NCBI RefSeq assembly: GCF_921293095.1
Contig: NC_060246.1
Span: 108,666,941-108,730,940 of the forward strand
DNA length: 64,000 nt
Direction of reading: 5' to 3'
Origin: Ischnura elegans
Lineage: Eukaryota > Arthropoda > Insecta > Odonata > Coenagrionidae
Shown one piece after another: positions 9,379-20,919 of the stretch; within the stretch, counting starts at the first letter, position 1, and every line of letters begins with the position of its first letter. The notes beneath the pieces are model-generated. The model did no database searches. It had not been told where the DNA came from and was given only the letters and a program-made list of their open reading frames with translations. The translations under genes were made by a program, and so were the position numbers.

Positions 9379-11067
9379 CCGACGGGACCCCAAACGAAAA
9401 CACCCACCGGCCTTCACCCTCGTGGAACCTTTGCTCTAAGCTTATTGTGTCTTTTTTATTGGACTAGACGCTGCGGCGTCAATACGGGACTCGATTTCAT
9501 AAGGTAGGATTTTTCTGAGCGAAAAACAACGTGCAGTTCTGCCCCAAATTATTTTTTACTTACTTTATAATTTACCGAATCGGAAGAAAAAAAAGACTTC
9601 GGGTAACCCTTGAGGAGTAATTTTCCTTATGATCATATTCTAGAGCGCACTATCTTGTAGCACAATCATGGTTGCGCTGCAGCGAAAACAACTTATTATG
9701 TACTTCGTTACGGGATCACAAAACGCATGACTTATGAAAGTTTTCCGCTATCATCTCGTACCATTCTAATCCCTCTCATTACGTAGAATGTCATACCACC
9801 GAAAGTCAAATATCGTTAGAATCGAAATACCCTCTCGATAGCCGCACCAGTGCGCATCATTTCTGCGCACAAAATTCGCTGAAATCATTCACCGTGTAGA
9901 GCGGCCTTTAGTCGACCGAGTCGAACGACCTACTCTGTGATCGTAAGGGACTTTCCCATTATATCACGCAGTTTTCAATCGCCGAAACAAGTGGTAGTGT
10001 TCTCTTGCTCCACCCTTCTCACGTAAGGTTCTTCGTAAATCCTTGCGTTAGGTGAGGCCGCCAAGTTAAGTGCGGAAGTGCATTGCAATGTGATACACGT
10101 GCTCAAGCATACACCAGCCAACGCGCAAGTCTCCGACCGAGGAGGATGTGAAGACCTAAAAAAAAACACTGGAGCTGTGAACTGTGTCTTGAGAAAGACG
10201 AAATTTTTTCCCCGACGTGACAACACACCGATCCAAGGATCCAACACTATTAATCAAGTGGACAGTCAGCCTACGTCGGACACAACAGCGATGAGATACG
10301 CTACCTATTCAGCGAGGATTAAAAGAAGTTTAAATCACTGATAAGAACCAAGCGACTTTCTCGTACGAAGTAAGTGAAAATAATATTCTATTTTTGCTTT
10401 TTCTTTTCTTATTCGTATTAACAATATATTCGACGAAATTCCAATGGAACTGTCCCCCGTAAATGACGTAGCAATTAAATTGCAAGTAAAATTGAGTGAT
10501 TTCGAATTTATGACAGTAAAATTTGTGCAAGGTTCACTAAAAATCGCAGAGAAAAATAAAGTGTCCCTATTTTTCAGTGAAAATGTAGTATACAAATAAT
10601 TTGCATCTCACTTGAAGTCGATGCGACGTTGGATGGTACTGACTACATCTGCCGGCGAATAAACAGAATATCAAAACCACACACTCCAGCTGCTATTTGT
10701 GCAAGCTTTATGAGGCAACGAAAAAGGAATCAACTCCTAAGAATGCGGAGTACCGAGAATAATTTCACAACTTAGGACATTGGACGGCACTAAAATGCAT
10801 CGTCCATCCCCTACCAAACAATATATATTGGCGAAGAACTAACATAACATCGTATGTAACTCTTTACCTTCGCAAGAGATCTAAAAAAGAAAAGCAAAGC
10901 AATTTTTATGGGTAAGTAATTACACTATCCTTACTGTGTAGTCAAAGGGAACGCCTAAGCCATATGCTCACAAAGAGATTTAATTATTGATTGATCTATT
11001 TTAAGAGTTAAGGACCTAAACAACAAGTGAGCAAACCCAAGATACCGATTCCGGTTAAAAATTTCTC
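9379..11067. other. AT-rich stretch without recognised gene
   Basis: Only short open frames without recognisable domains are present. A sequence resembling the inverted end of the 488-580 MITE occurs near 9885-9911. I see no tRNA or transposon protein in the rest. Confidence 0.5.
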
Positions 11068-11075
11068 CTTTTAAC

Positions 11076-11595
11076 TAGGGATGGCCGGATCGGATACCTC
11101 GGATCCAAATATCCGCGGATATTGCCCTTCATTGGATCCAAAGTCGCTGAAGACATCGGATCGGAGTTCGAAATTTTAAATAATAGCTTCAGTGAATACA
11201 ACACCCCATAAGGGCGGAAAGAGTTCCGATTCTCTCTTCGAATGTGCCGTCGCATGCGATTCTTGTCCTACGCCACTGGTCAGTGGTTTATCCGAAGATG
11301 TTTCCTATCTTCATTTCCAAACCCAACCGTAACAGTTTAGGTCCGGAATATGTAAATATGTTGAAAAAAAAACAAATTGAAAGCCTATAAAAATATTAAA
11401 ATGTGTTTGAAAATCTAAAAAGCATTCCTTCGATTGTACTTATCCGGAGTAAACTTCAATAATTACTTCGCTTTAATGCAGGAATTTAAAATGCATTTGG
11501 ATCCGAAAATATCCGATCCGAAAGATCCGGCTCCGAAAATCAAAATTCCGATCCGAATCCGGATCCGAAAAAAATCCTGGATCCGTCCATCCCTA
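11076..11595. mobile_element. GGATC-rich hAT-type MITE
   Basis: The ends TAGGGATGG and CCATCCCTA are inverted, and the exact 8-bp duplication CTTTTAAC flanks them (11068-11075 and 11596-11603). Both subterminal regions are dense in GGATCCG/CGGATC words, so the arms pair extensively. The 520-bp element encodes nothing. The TAGGG...CGGATC end resembles that of the 4847-9370 element, suggesting related mobilising enzymes. Confidence 0.8.
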
Positions 11596-11603
11596 CTTTT
11601 AAC

Positions 11604-12195
11604 AATTACTAATAACTCACTTTGATGAATTAAAACTATGTTGTAATCATAGTGATGTACACACATTAAACAGTGACACTTAGGCCTAAATTAAACCATC
11701 TATTTTCAATAGTTTTGTAGCATTTCAGAACTACCGTATATTTTGAAACGACCGCGAAGGAAAGAGAGGGGGGATGGGGTTATTCGTCCACGAATCCTTC
11801 TAATGGAAACTGATTGGTTCGTCACGAAACTGATTAATTCGTCACGTAGTCTACATTCGAACCGGACGTAATATTTATGCATAAAGGTACGCCAACCTCC
11901 GAAAATAAAATTTAAACGTAATCATGCTTGAACCTCCATCATCCGTAAGTTTACGAGACCTTGAAAATTTTCTGGGGTATCAAATCGGAATAGACCATCA
12001 TCATAATATTATCACGTGAAAACAGGGTTTTGATGAGGGACTTAAGGGACAAATTATCAACTTAATAGACACACTTTAGAAAGATATGGACTGTTGGAAA
12101 TGTTGGGTGGATTTAATCTCACATGTCACTATTATATTTACCGGAACAATTATAAGTCCATGAACCTAAAATCTCACTCCACGATCAAATATATA
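11604..12195. other. AT-rich stretch without recognised gene
   Basis: No coding, RNA or repeat signature recognised. Confidence 0.45.
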
Positions 12196-12199
12196 CCTA

Positions 12200-12430
12200 G
12201 GTATATGATATTAAATCCCCAGAATCGTCAATAAAGCACAGCATACACGAAATCTCAGAATTAGTACGAAACATAAAGACAACAAGTTAAACATTCATCC
12301 GGATGTTCTAAACAATTACATCTCTACCAGAAGGATGCCAATTCCGCCACAAACCTCCATCACCAATAAGACAGTTCATCTTGATTACTAGTTCTTTTCT
12401 CACGCATCAAACATTGAGAAGTCGAAAATC
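12200..12430 (+). repeat. Duplicated block, partner at 46150-46345
   Basis: Both copies carry the same ordered words (for example TTAAACATTCATCC, CTTCATCAGCAATGAGACA-like and TATCTTGACTA-like segments) with many substitutions. It is the first of a collinear series of blocks shared between the two halves of the window. Confidence 0.55.
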
Positions 12431-12499
12431 GAGATGAGGGTTATGGGGGCTGAAAACGAGAGCATTATCCGGTAAAGAAGACAGGAGATTGCTAAGGGA

Positions 12500-12930
12500 T
12501 TTACAGCATCTGGATAGAGGAAAAGCTTTCTGCAACCAGAAAGAATTCCAATAGATATGGGAAGGTTCCAAACGTTTTGTACGGAGAGCGGCGGTACACG
12601 GATGTGAAAGATGGATAGCCATAAAGTAAGATAAACACTACTTAAAACAGTTGCGAAACGTGGTTGTGTAGAAGTTGAAGTTGACATTATGAAGATTTTT
12701 TTCCCTGTAAGAATTTCTCCCATGGTAAGTGAATTTCACCGCCAATCAAGCTTATGAGCCTGATCTATACCGCCAAGAACGACGTAAGCGTTAGAACGGG
12801 GTGGAGGCTTCTAGGAAACCCACATTCCCTTGCAATGTCATTTTCGATGGAACCAGAGGGCCTATAGACGAAAGTAAAATGCCATGGGAATCATATAAGA
12901 ACGTAGTTTTACACGGAAAAAACTCTTCTA
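12500..12930 (+). repeat. RTE-like reverse transcriptase relic, partner at 50070-50480
   Basis: Around 12570-12620 the translation reads VWRAAVYGCERWIAIK-like sequence with stops. This resembles the Y-G-S-E-x-W motif near the C-terminus of RTE-type non-LTR reverse transcriptases. The DNA is repeated in the same orientation at 50070-50480, including the shared segment ATGCCATGGGAATCAT. Too decayed to give a gene model. Confidence 0.45.
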
Positions 12931-13314
12931 CTCTTCATTCTATCTCTAAATCCAAATACTTCGTCCCCCTTCCTCTCTCACCAAACGTTCGATTCGGTGA
13001 CATGAGGTTTAACATCCCTTACCGCTACGTATTAATCCGTAAAAATAATGATGCCACAAAAGAAGAGGCAAGAATGTTGAGATAACAACCCATTACTATC
13101 ATGAATCCGAACTTGAAATTGTAGCACGTTTATAATTTCGCCACGAACAACCCTCGAGATTTTCGATAAAAGTCACGACAAATAGTACACAGAGAGAATA
13201 CCTACGATTCAGATCAGAATGTGTGGAATCACAAAAAATGAGAATTCGATTTAAGTTATGATGTTCAGACCTATATCAATAAAAATAAGATCCATTCCGA
13301 AAATGCGAAGTCGT

Positions 13315-13450
13315 ACATCTACATATTACCCTGCGAGCCACCTATCTGGGCGATTTACAGAGGGTTAACCATCATCATCGCGCACTGGAGGAATAACACA
13401 TACTTACACCAATATACGCTGCGAAACAAAGGACACATAAGCTAAGTGAA
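13315..13450 (-). repeat. Diverged CR1-like 3' end fragment
   Basis: Contains TACATATTACCCTGCGAGCC, matching the terminal module of the CR1-like copies in this window read on the minus strand. The remainder is divergent. Nothing coding remains. Confidence 0.45.
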
Positions 13451-13639
13451 TTATCTATAATTTACTTATGAAGGCAAGGTGTACCCACTACTTGAGATTC
13501 AATCCTCTCGATAACCAAAACTAAGTGTTAATATGTATTTAAGACGGCATTGGTTATTCTCTATATACATAAACCATCTAATTGCCGAGTCTATTTTAAC
13601 GATAAAAGAATACAGCATAAGAAAACCCTCGGCTTAGTC

Positions 13640-13980
13640 TCTTCTCTGCGTGCCCAGTGCATGCGTTTATCCAACTTTGGCGCAACCACATTTAATGCTA
13701 CTACTAAATGCTAGACGAGTCTTTGCATATGACTTCCCCCATGAAGGTAAATGCTTAACAGCTTTTTAGGGTCTTTTTCTTACAACTTTCCTGTTACAAT
13801 GGGAACCATTTCCGATATTTCTCCAGTCTATTTCAGACTCGTAAGCGATGTAAAATTTGGCGAGTATGATATCTCGTTGTGATTTCATGACACGAAAATC
13901 ACTTAATTTATTTTAGAGCCGAACTTCGATCTTTTTTGAACAAATAAAATGTAAATTATTATCAAGCCCAGATGGTCAAG
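13640..13980 (+). repeat. Duplicated block, partners 14925-15275 and 48955-49260
   Basis: Shares with 14925-15275 the segments TTTGGCGCAACCA, GAGTATGATATCTCGTTGT and CTTTTTTGAACAAAT in the same order. The copy at 48955-49260 is more diverged. Non-coding dispersed or tandem repeat of unknown type. Confidence 0.6.
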
Positions 13981-14089
13981 TCTGTTACGCTGTTTTCTCC
14001 CGAAAATGGGAGAAAGGAGTTTCGTGAAGCGCCATCGCGAGAGTTGTTTCCCACCCGGTCTCTCGCACTTTTTTTTCACCTCCGTTGTT

Positions 14090-14250
14090 GACCGTAGATA
14101 TCAACAAATAGTAGTGAGAAATGTCACCGTTGTTCACCGTAGATATGACATTTCACGATCAAGCCATCAAGATCAAAGCAGTGTGTGAACTTTGTTTTTC
14201 AAGTTTATCAACGAATAGTAGTGAGAAATGTCACCTGTGCCACTGGCGTG
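14090..14250 (+). repeat. Local short direct repeats
   Basis: TAGTAGTGAGAAATGTCACC occurs twice (about 14108 and 14215) and CACCGTAGATAT/GACCGTAGATAT twice. Part of the interval is also inverted (GAAATGTCA and TGACATTTC). No gene is recognised. Confidence 0.5.
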
Positions 14251-14924
14251 GGCTAATTTAAGGCTTTAAACCCGTGAATGAATAGTTGTGTTCATCATAA
14301 CGAGCTCTGTGATTGTAAGTTGTGCGTGATGAATATAAGTTTGGTCGTGACTTCCAGTACTTCGGAAAAATGTTTTTCGCATAGAGCGCGTAAGAATGTT
14401 TTTGGCATGCTTGGTTTCATTGTGACCAAATATTCCACGATATATTCCTTTTTCTTCGCTACTGAATATTAGTATGTCTCGGTATATTTATTCTACACCG
14501 CAAGGTACGTAACATTTGCGGCACCCATAATTCAAATTTAACAGGTGTATGCATTCACGGCTGAAACGATGTGATTTCAAAAAGTTGTCTATTTTTAACT
14601 ATAAAAAACCGGAAATTACGAGTTGAAATTGAATAAAATATATACAAGATTATATAGAATTTCCTCTCAGTATCCGGCGTATCCTGAAATTTGGATGCCA
14701 ACGCAAGCAAAGTGCTTGAATTATCTGGACAGGAGAAGCTTCTCGAGTTAGCAGAGTAAAAACAGTTCAGGGCAACGCACTTGTTCACAAAGCAACTCAT
14801 TACATAAAACTTTTTTTTTCGAAATATTCACCATATCCATGCAATGGTCATGATGTGGGAGGCCGTCATCCTGATTCCGTTATTATAAAAGAAAAAAAAT
14901 GCTCTTACAAGATACACGGACCCT

Positions 14925-15275
14925 TGGTGGGTTTAGCCGAATCATTCTCTCCTCATTCCATCCCATTCTATCAAACTTTGGCGCAACCAGGTTTAATGCT
15001 ACTATTAACTACGAGACGTGTTTTTGCATATGAACGCCCCAGTGAAGGCAAATGCTTAAAAGCTACATAGCGTCTACTCTAACTACCCCGTTTAAATGGG
15101 AGCCATTTCAGAAATTTCTCCAGTCGATTTCAGAATCGTAAGAGATGTAAAATTTAGCGAGTATGATATCTCGTTGTATCTTCATGACACAAAAATAACT
15201 CAATTTATTTTAAAACATAACTTCGACCTTTTTTGAACAAATCTAATGAAAACAGTTACCCAACCCAGGAGTATA
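14925..15275 (+). repeat. Second copy of the 13640-13980 block
   Basis: Same order of shared words as 13640-13980, offset by about 1.3 kb, so the two form a local diverged direct duplication. Confidence 0.6.
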
Positions 15276-15535
15276 ACGTCATATTTTGGCCACGCCTATA
15301 GCTGCAAATACAATTAGTTGATTAATCAAGTCTAATGACTGATGACCGACTTGTTCTCGCACAAAAACTCGTCGTGTTATTTGGTCATTCATCACTGAGA
15401 TCAGATCAATCGCAACAGGTTGGCGACACCAGCAAAAACCTGGGAAATTTCCTTTGTTACCGCCAGTGTTCCTTTAGGTGGTGATGTTCTCGATTAAATT
15501 TTTGTTACCATTTAATATAACACTCACGACGAAGG
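15276..15535 (+). repeat. Duplicated block, partner at 56400-56690
   Basis: Matches 56400-56690 (TATAGCTGCAA..., CAATTAGTTGATTA, GACATCAGATCAATCG-like words) in the same orientation. The match resumes at 19925. The intervening 4.4 kb in this copy holds later insertions and other sequence missing from the partner. Confidence 0.6.
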
Positions 15536-17103
15536 ATCTACATCTATCTACATCTACATAATACTCTGCGAGCAATCTCTAGGGTGCTTGTTAGGGGATG
15601 ATCAATCACTACTATGCAGCATGCAATGCACACCACACCGTCCAAAAAACGTCACGTATACTAAAAAATTATACTACCACATGCTGTTATAAATAATAAC
15701 AAAATTAAGAATCATGCATTAAGTTTTACATAGGTTAGTAGGCTACACTGCAAGTCATGCAATCTATTTATGAGTTCTATCGCTGCCGTTATAATCTCTT
15801 ATTGATCGTGGAAAAAAAGACATTCTGAATATAACTGTTCAATTATCTATCTCTCTTATTTTATTTATATGATCTGATCTTCCATAGTATGTTGGCGTCC
15901 GTTACATATGGTTAACTTCGTCAGAAAAGACACTGCTCTAGAATTTATCTAAAAGGTTTAGTCTATTTTTCAATCTACGGTCCGACAGAGATTCCCATTC
16001 GAGTTTATCTAAGAGGTCAGTTACACTAACTAGACTATCGTAACGACCTTTCACATACCTGGCAGCTCTTCTTTGCACGCGTTCTAACTCTGTCATTAAG
16101 ACTTTTTTATGAGGGTCCCAAACACTGGCAGCGTATTCCAAATGTGGTCTAATGAGGGAAAAGTAGCTAATTTCTCTCACTTTGTCGTCGCAATTTCTTA
16201 ATATTATTTTTTTAAACTCATTATGCGATTAGCTTGACCGGTTATTCCCCGAATATGTTTCTTTCACGATAGATCATTATTGAGGCAGTTATTCTTCTTC
16301 AAGAAATTCAATACTACGCATTTTTTTAAATTTCATTTTAACTGCCATTCATCGCACCACGCTTGGATACCAGCAAGGTCGTTCGTAAGCTCGTATCCAT
16401 CTTCAGTAGAATAGGTTTCCCTGTAAACTACGGCGTCGTCTGCAAATAATCGTATCTTTCTATGTACCACTTAATGTCATTCATATAAAGAAGGAATAGG
16501 AGTGGACCTAAGACATTCCCCTGAGGAATGCCAGAGGTGACTCAAACCTCGTTGGAGAATGCACCATCAAGTACCACTCTTTGCACGCGGTCCCTCAAAA
16601 GTTCCTTTATCCAGGAAATGACACCTTCAACTAAGCCGTAAGATTTCAGTTTTATAATTAACTTTCCGTGGGTACCCTATCAAATGCTTTTTCGAAATCA
16701 AGATTAATCGCGTCATCTGGAATGTTGTCTTCTCCGAAAGAAAAATGTTGTGGGCGAAAAGCGCTACCTGGATTTTGCATTACCTACTTTTCTTGAATCC
16801 ATGTTGATTACGCATTAATAAGTTTTGCGTGTCTAGACACGTTCTCTGACGCCTCAATGATTTTCTCACTTCCGCGTCATACCATCTCGGTTCGCTGCCT
16901 TCTTTTTTGTTTTACTAGGGAGGTAGCTATTTATTCCCGAAGTTACGAGCGAAAGAAAATCTTTCCAAGTACCCTCTATATTTAACTTAAATATTGATTC
17001 TTGAAACAAGGGTATAGCATTTTTCAGATGACTCTTAAACCCATCAAAATCAACCCGTGTAAAATTGAAAACTTTGCAGTTACTATGGTCACTAATTCCT
17101 GGC
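15536..17103 (-). mobile_element. CR1/Jockey-like non-LTR element, internally deleted
   Basis: The 3' end (15536) is CTACAT-repeat DNA on the plus strand, followed by the CCTGCGAG...CTAGGGTG module. Reading minus, the coding relic spans the end of the endonuclease/linker (about 17100-16860), then RT pieces. These include a QHGF box (about 16800), AFDKVPH-like (about 16680), GIPQG-like with GPLLFLLYMNDI (about 16510), FADDAVVYRE (about 16430) and a C-terminal segment (16180-15938). Between about 16850 and 16840 a block present in the 57880 copy is missing. Stops and frameshifts abound. Family assignment follows RT motif order. Confidence 0.75.
15938..16760 (-). pseudogene. CR1-like reverse transcriptase, frameshifted
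   Basis: The minus-strand relic includes the catalytic FADD box (equivalent of YADD) near 16430 and an upstream GLVEGVISWIKELLRDRVQ segment. The longest clean frame (16180-15938) reads ISYFSLIRPHLEYAASVWDP followed by ELERVQRRAARYVKG, the usual C-terminal region of CR1/Jockey RT proteins. One in-frame stop lies in front of the SGIPQG box. Not functional. Confidence 0.75.
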
Positions 17104-17270
17104 GGCGCTCACGTTCATTACCTCATGAGGTATATTTTTCGCTTATAAAACAAGAATACATTCTCCTCTGTTAGGTACGGATGCTGTTAAAACAATGATA
17201 CTTTTTATTTGCATGAGCCCCTAACAGGCGGGATAGGAAATTAATATTGGAGCTTATAACCGCAAGAGAC

Positions 17271-17279
17271 AAAAAAAAA
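17271..17279 (-). terminator. Pol III terminator of tRNA-Lys
   Basis: Nine A on the plus strand, meaning T9 immediately downstream of the minus-strand tRNA gene, is a strong RNA polymerase III stop. Confidence 0.8.
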
Positions 17280-17281
17280 TT

Positions 17282-17354
17282 CGCCCGAACAGGGACTTGA
17301 ACCCTGGACCCTCAGATTAAAAGTCTAATGCTCTACCGACTGAGCTATCCGGGC
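17282..17354 (-). tRNA. tRNA-Lys (anticodon UUU)
   Basis: The minus strand folds as a complete 73-nt cloverleaf: acceptor GCCCGGA/TTCGGGC (one G-T), D arm AGCTCAGTCGGTAGAGC, anticodon loop CTTTTAA giving UUU, T arm CAGGG-TTCAAGT-CCCTG and discriminator G. A and B box promoters are intact and a T9 terminator follows. Unlike the tRNA-like repeats at 3.1-3.8 kb, all conserved positions are normal. This is probably a functional host gene. It lies between CR1-like fragments inside a duplicated region, and the partner copy near 56.7 kb lacks it. Confidence 0.95.
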
Positions 17355-17702
17355 TTTCAATGTTTAGGTTGATTAGTGCTTGTTACATTTATCTTACCAT
17401 AACTAAGTGCGCTACATCCCGTTTTCAAATATATATTGTTGTGGACTTAGCCCTCACCAAGCACCTAGCACGCTTGTGGTGAATGTATGGAAAATAAATT
17501 TTTCCAGAATAAAGAAACAGTAGGGAAAAACGTACCACTGTACATGAGCATGATACCCTTCTGGTAAATTCATCATTTTTGATGTGTATTAGTACTTGGC
17601 ATAGAATGAGAATTGATGTAGTCACTGCTTTTTTAGGCGACTGTAAGCATTCTAGGTAGGTAATAGGTTATTTGCCGTGAGTGGATTTCTTATACTCATA
17701 AT

Positions 17703-17830
17703 TATTACCCTGCGAACCACTTCTAGGATGATTGACAGGCGGTGAACCATCATAAACAAGAACCAGAGGATTTAAATTTGCTTCCACGATGATGCACTAC
17801 GCAACATGTACCTACTCTACATATAACACA
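17703..17830 (-). repeat. Diverged CR1-like 3' end fragment
   Basis: Contains ATTACCCTGCGAACCACTTC, a variant of the CR1-like terminal module, followed by sequence resembling 13340-13440 only loosely. No coding remnant. Confidence 0.4.
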
Positions 17831-19185
17831 TCAACTATGGAATTAATCTATATCCCACGTATGAAGATCATGACGCGTATTTACTCATATAGAAAGCCAA
17901 AACTTGCCAATGATTAGTAATTAATGTACTCTATCCATGCACGGTTACAAAAATGCTAACTAGCTTGGTACCGCGAAAGAACACATTGTATACAATGCCT
18001 AAAAGTGAAAGAGGAAGATGAAGTAAACTATGGAGAGAATTGAAGGACGAGAATATACCTATGGAAAAGGATAAACATGCATAAATCATCCTAGTGAGTG
18101 ACGCTATTAATTTCATCTCTCGATGAAATTATATTTTCTGACAACCTTTAGAAAATTATAGGTGTATCTGTACTAGGACATATATTGTTGTAGTGTCCAT
18201 TGCCACGACCACGCATGTAACACCCAGTGTAATCAAATGTTATCTCAAGATACATAAAACGTGGAAGTGTATTCACATGTTAGTCTTTTATTTTACGGAA
18301 TATGCTGGTTGGCGGTAACTATCACCACCTGCATACATGAGTAGATAAGTGATATTTTTATTGATATTCTATACCCTGCCCTTGTATTACTCATGGTCGA
18401 TCGGTCGTTTTTCGCCACGTTTTAATAGATAAAACTTTATTCCATCATCATCAATGAGGTACAGGCTAATTTTGGAATCTTTTGACTATTTTTGTACCAT
18501 TGTTTAACGGAATACTTTATTAAACCCTGCATACGTTCCAGAATTTTTTAATAATACTTGGCTGCTGTTGAGTGAGCAAATGGTGGACTCTTTTTTTGGG
18601 AAAACTTTTACATAAAGTAGTAAAAATATAATCCTTTGGAAAATAGTGACTGGGATACTCCATCAGAGTATTAATTAAAGATATGTCTTTGCATACAACA
18701 CGTTTTAAATGAATAATAAGCTCCAAAAAAAAGACCTGTCAAGCGGGAGTGAAGCTTTCTCTTTCAATGCCAAACTGAAACAAGAAAATTCTAAAAAACG
18801 CTTCCTCATCCTATTCAGTGATGGATCCACGATTATTACAAAAGAGGATCCACATGTCAGCCTTTAAATGTGTTGTCGCGCACCGCGCATTTAAATGGTT
18901 TAAAAAAGTCGCTCGCTTTTCAAGAGGAAATAAGGTATAATTAGGGGTTTTAACTGAAATGTATACACACGATGATATCACCACCTGCACAAATGAAACC
19001 ATGATCTATCAAATTCATTACTTTTCAATGCTACTCCTCCTGTAATTAGAAACATAATATCGCAAACCGTAAACTGGAATTTGTATAAAGAATTCTCGGT
19101 AAATGCCCAAAAAAAAGGTGTAAGTAATAAGCTACCTGACTCTAGTGAGGGAAGCCTCGCTTAAAATTAGCTTTTAGCGTATGGG
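17831..19185. other. AT-rich stretch without recognised gene
   Basis: No domain, tRNA or clear transposon terminus found. Short open frames look random. Confidence 0.45.
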
Positions 19186-19189
19186 GCCC

Positions 19190-19790
19190 TTATGAAGTAG
19201 GACTAATTGCTGATATCAATAGAGTACAGGGCAGGGCGGCCAGATTTGTGACGAGTTGTTACGGCAAAAAGTGCAGCGTTTCCAGTATGTTACACGAGTT
19301 AGGATGGGAATCTTTACAGGAACGTAGATCGAAGTATAGACTTAATTTACTCAGTATATTCGAAGAAGATATTTTCTCAGACGACGGGAATCATATCCTT
19401 CGTTTACCGTCGTACTATGATAGACCTGATCATGTGAAGAAAATAAAATACATAGGCTGCGAAACAGAGAGATTTAAAATGTCATTCTTCCGTTGCTCTA
19501 TTCAGGATAGCAACGTTATCTCAATTAATAGGATTAATAGCGTTACTCTCTTGGATACGTCATTGCATCTCTTTTTCCATAGTCTAACCTAGCATGTAGT
19601 TTCTATAGGAATTACTAAACATTGGCAAGTTTTTTTATATCAATATGCACGTATATTTGGTAGTAGGCGTGATATTTCTATGACCGTGCAGTGTGCATGT
19701 GGAGGTCCTCTTGCATGCTGCATGTTGGTATTTGGTCACCCCCTGCCAAACACCCTAGAGGTGGCTCGCAGGGTATTATGTAGATGTAGA
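19190..19790 (+). mobile_element. CR1-like 3' fragment, divergent subfamily
   Basis: From about 19215 the frame reads ADINRVQGRAARFVTSCYGK, then LHELGWESLQERRSKYRLNL, the C-terminal end of CR1-like RT. The sequence differs clearly from the 59130-59633 copy (for example FVTSCYG for YVKGRYD), so a second subfamily is present. The 3' end is the shared module (CCCTGCCAAACACCCTAGAG) and ends GTAGATGTAGATA at about 19790. Confidence 0.7.
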
Positions 19791-19924
19791 TATTTGAAAC
19801 AATGAATTTTATGTTAAATTAAGTAATAACGCCTCGCAAATCTTTTAATCCCTCCCGCCAGGAATGAAGCTATATATTTCCCAGTCTATAGATGGCACGT
19901 TGAAATCTCCAACTACAATCAATT

Positions 19925-20640
19925 AAGTATTTATCAGGATTATGATTAAGTATTACTCTCCAACATTTTTCGTTTTCCATAATATTATTGAAGCTGGGGT
20001 TTCAATGCTTTACGTTCAGCACATGCAGCATGAGCTTCTGTACACATTTAAGATAAGGTTTCCCCCATCCACAACAGTATTTCCCTTTCTAAAGAACCCT
20101 TCCCATTCCACTGCCGTTCGCGTGCGACATAACATTCGCCATGCACTCCCAAGGTTTAGGGGAAGCAATTTAAAAGACCCTCCACTGAACCTTCATCCCT
20201 TGAACCACACAGGCCTTCGGAATCTTCAGAAGGGCTTTAAATCCGACGGTGCCTTCCCCAATGTTCCCCATCGGGTACGGGAGGTACAACTCGTCTGCTG
20301 ATGGCTAAAAAAAGTACTGGGGAATACCCTTCTGTCCATTGAGACCTTTTGAGAGCAACCCTCGGCTGATTGGGGTAGACAAGGGACGAGTCTCCTTGGG
20401 CTTCGCGAGGCAAGTGCACTCAAAGCATTCGACAAGGTCGTATGCTTGGGGCACAGAATAGAAACCTGACGGAATTCCGTCAGGTTTCTATTTTGGGCAT
20501 GGGGACTGCACGGATGGGGCGCCAGTCATGCCTAGGCAATGTAATTCTGGCGATACATAAAAGAGTCCTACGAGAATTTAATTTTCACGGACAATAATTT
20601 CAATTGATTGAATTAGAATTGTATTTCGGCATAAATAATC
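19925..20640 (+). repeat. Duplicated block, partner at 56700-57600
   Basis: Collinear with 56700-57600 over ~700 bp, including GGGGTTTCAA, CACTGCCGTTCGCGTGCG, CAGAAGGGCTTTAAATCC-like and GGCTGATTGGGGTAGACAAG segments. The minus strand of both copies keeps LVPCLPQSAEG in a short open frame (20226-20435 here), but reading frames are otherwise not conserved. No function is assigned. This copy uniquely contains the 36-bp palindrome at 20457-20492. The partner uniquely contains a CR1-like tail. Confidence 0.7.
20457..20492. repeat. Perfect 36-bp palindrome
   Basis: Centred on GGAATTCC between 20474 and 20475, with 18 bases on each side pairing without mismatch. The paralogue near 57240-57255 lacks this palindrome and its immediate surroundings, so it was gained in this copy or lost from the other. 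Confidence 0.85.
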
Positions 20641-20789
20641 CGTCTGCTTAATTTTATTCGGCATCAACTTTGTCTTGAACCGTATTTTATTTACTTATTC
20701 CCATATCAACGAATACAGTACAAATTGGCCATTTTACATCGGGGTGTTGAAGAGATTTTACAGTGGAACGTCAAAGAACAACTACGTCC

Positions 20790-20870
20790 TAGATAAGGGC
20801 AGCCTAACCAGGCGTGACTCGAACTTGCGACCTCTTGTTTGGCAGGAAGGAATGCCGCCACCGAGGCCGG
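20790..20870 (-). repeat. tRNA-derived SINE head fragment
   Basis: The minus strand reads CCTGCCAAACAAGAGGTCGC then AAGTTCGAGTCACGCCTGG, with B-box-like AGTTCGAGTC and an A-box-like GGTGGC stretch upstream, as in tRNA-headed SINEs. The cloverleaf is incomplete. A 22-nt direct repeat (GAGAAACCTTAAATCAGT) follows at 20871-20912. Confidence 0.4.
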
Positions 20871-20919
20871 AGAAACCTTAAATCAGTTTAGAAGAGAAAC
20901 CTTAAATCAGTAATGCGTA

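Noticed and set aside
488..9911. Matching inward-facing ends (AAGGCCGCTTTACACGGTGAA at 490 and its inverse at 9888-9909) that could delimit a 9.4-kb composite transposon
   Set aside because: The left sequence has its own inverted partner only 90 bp away, the similarity is ~25 bp, and complete unrelated elements with their own target duplications lie between. A dispersed MITE end is simpler.
20226..20435. Conserved minus-strand peptide LVPCLPQSAEG in both paralogues as a small gene
   Set aside because: The frame is not kept downstream in the second copy and similarity is equal in non-coding parts, so it reflects DNA duplication.
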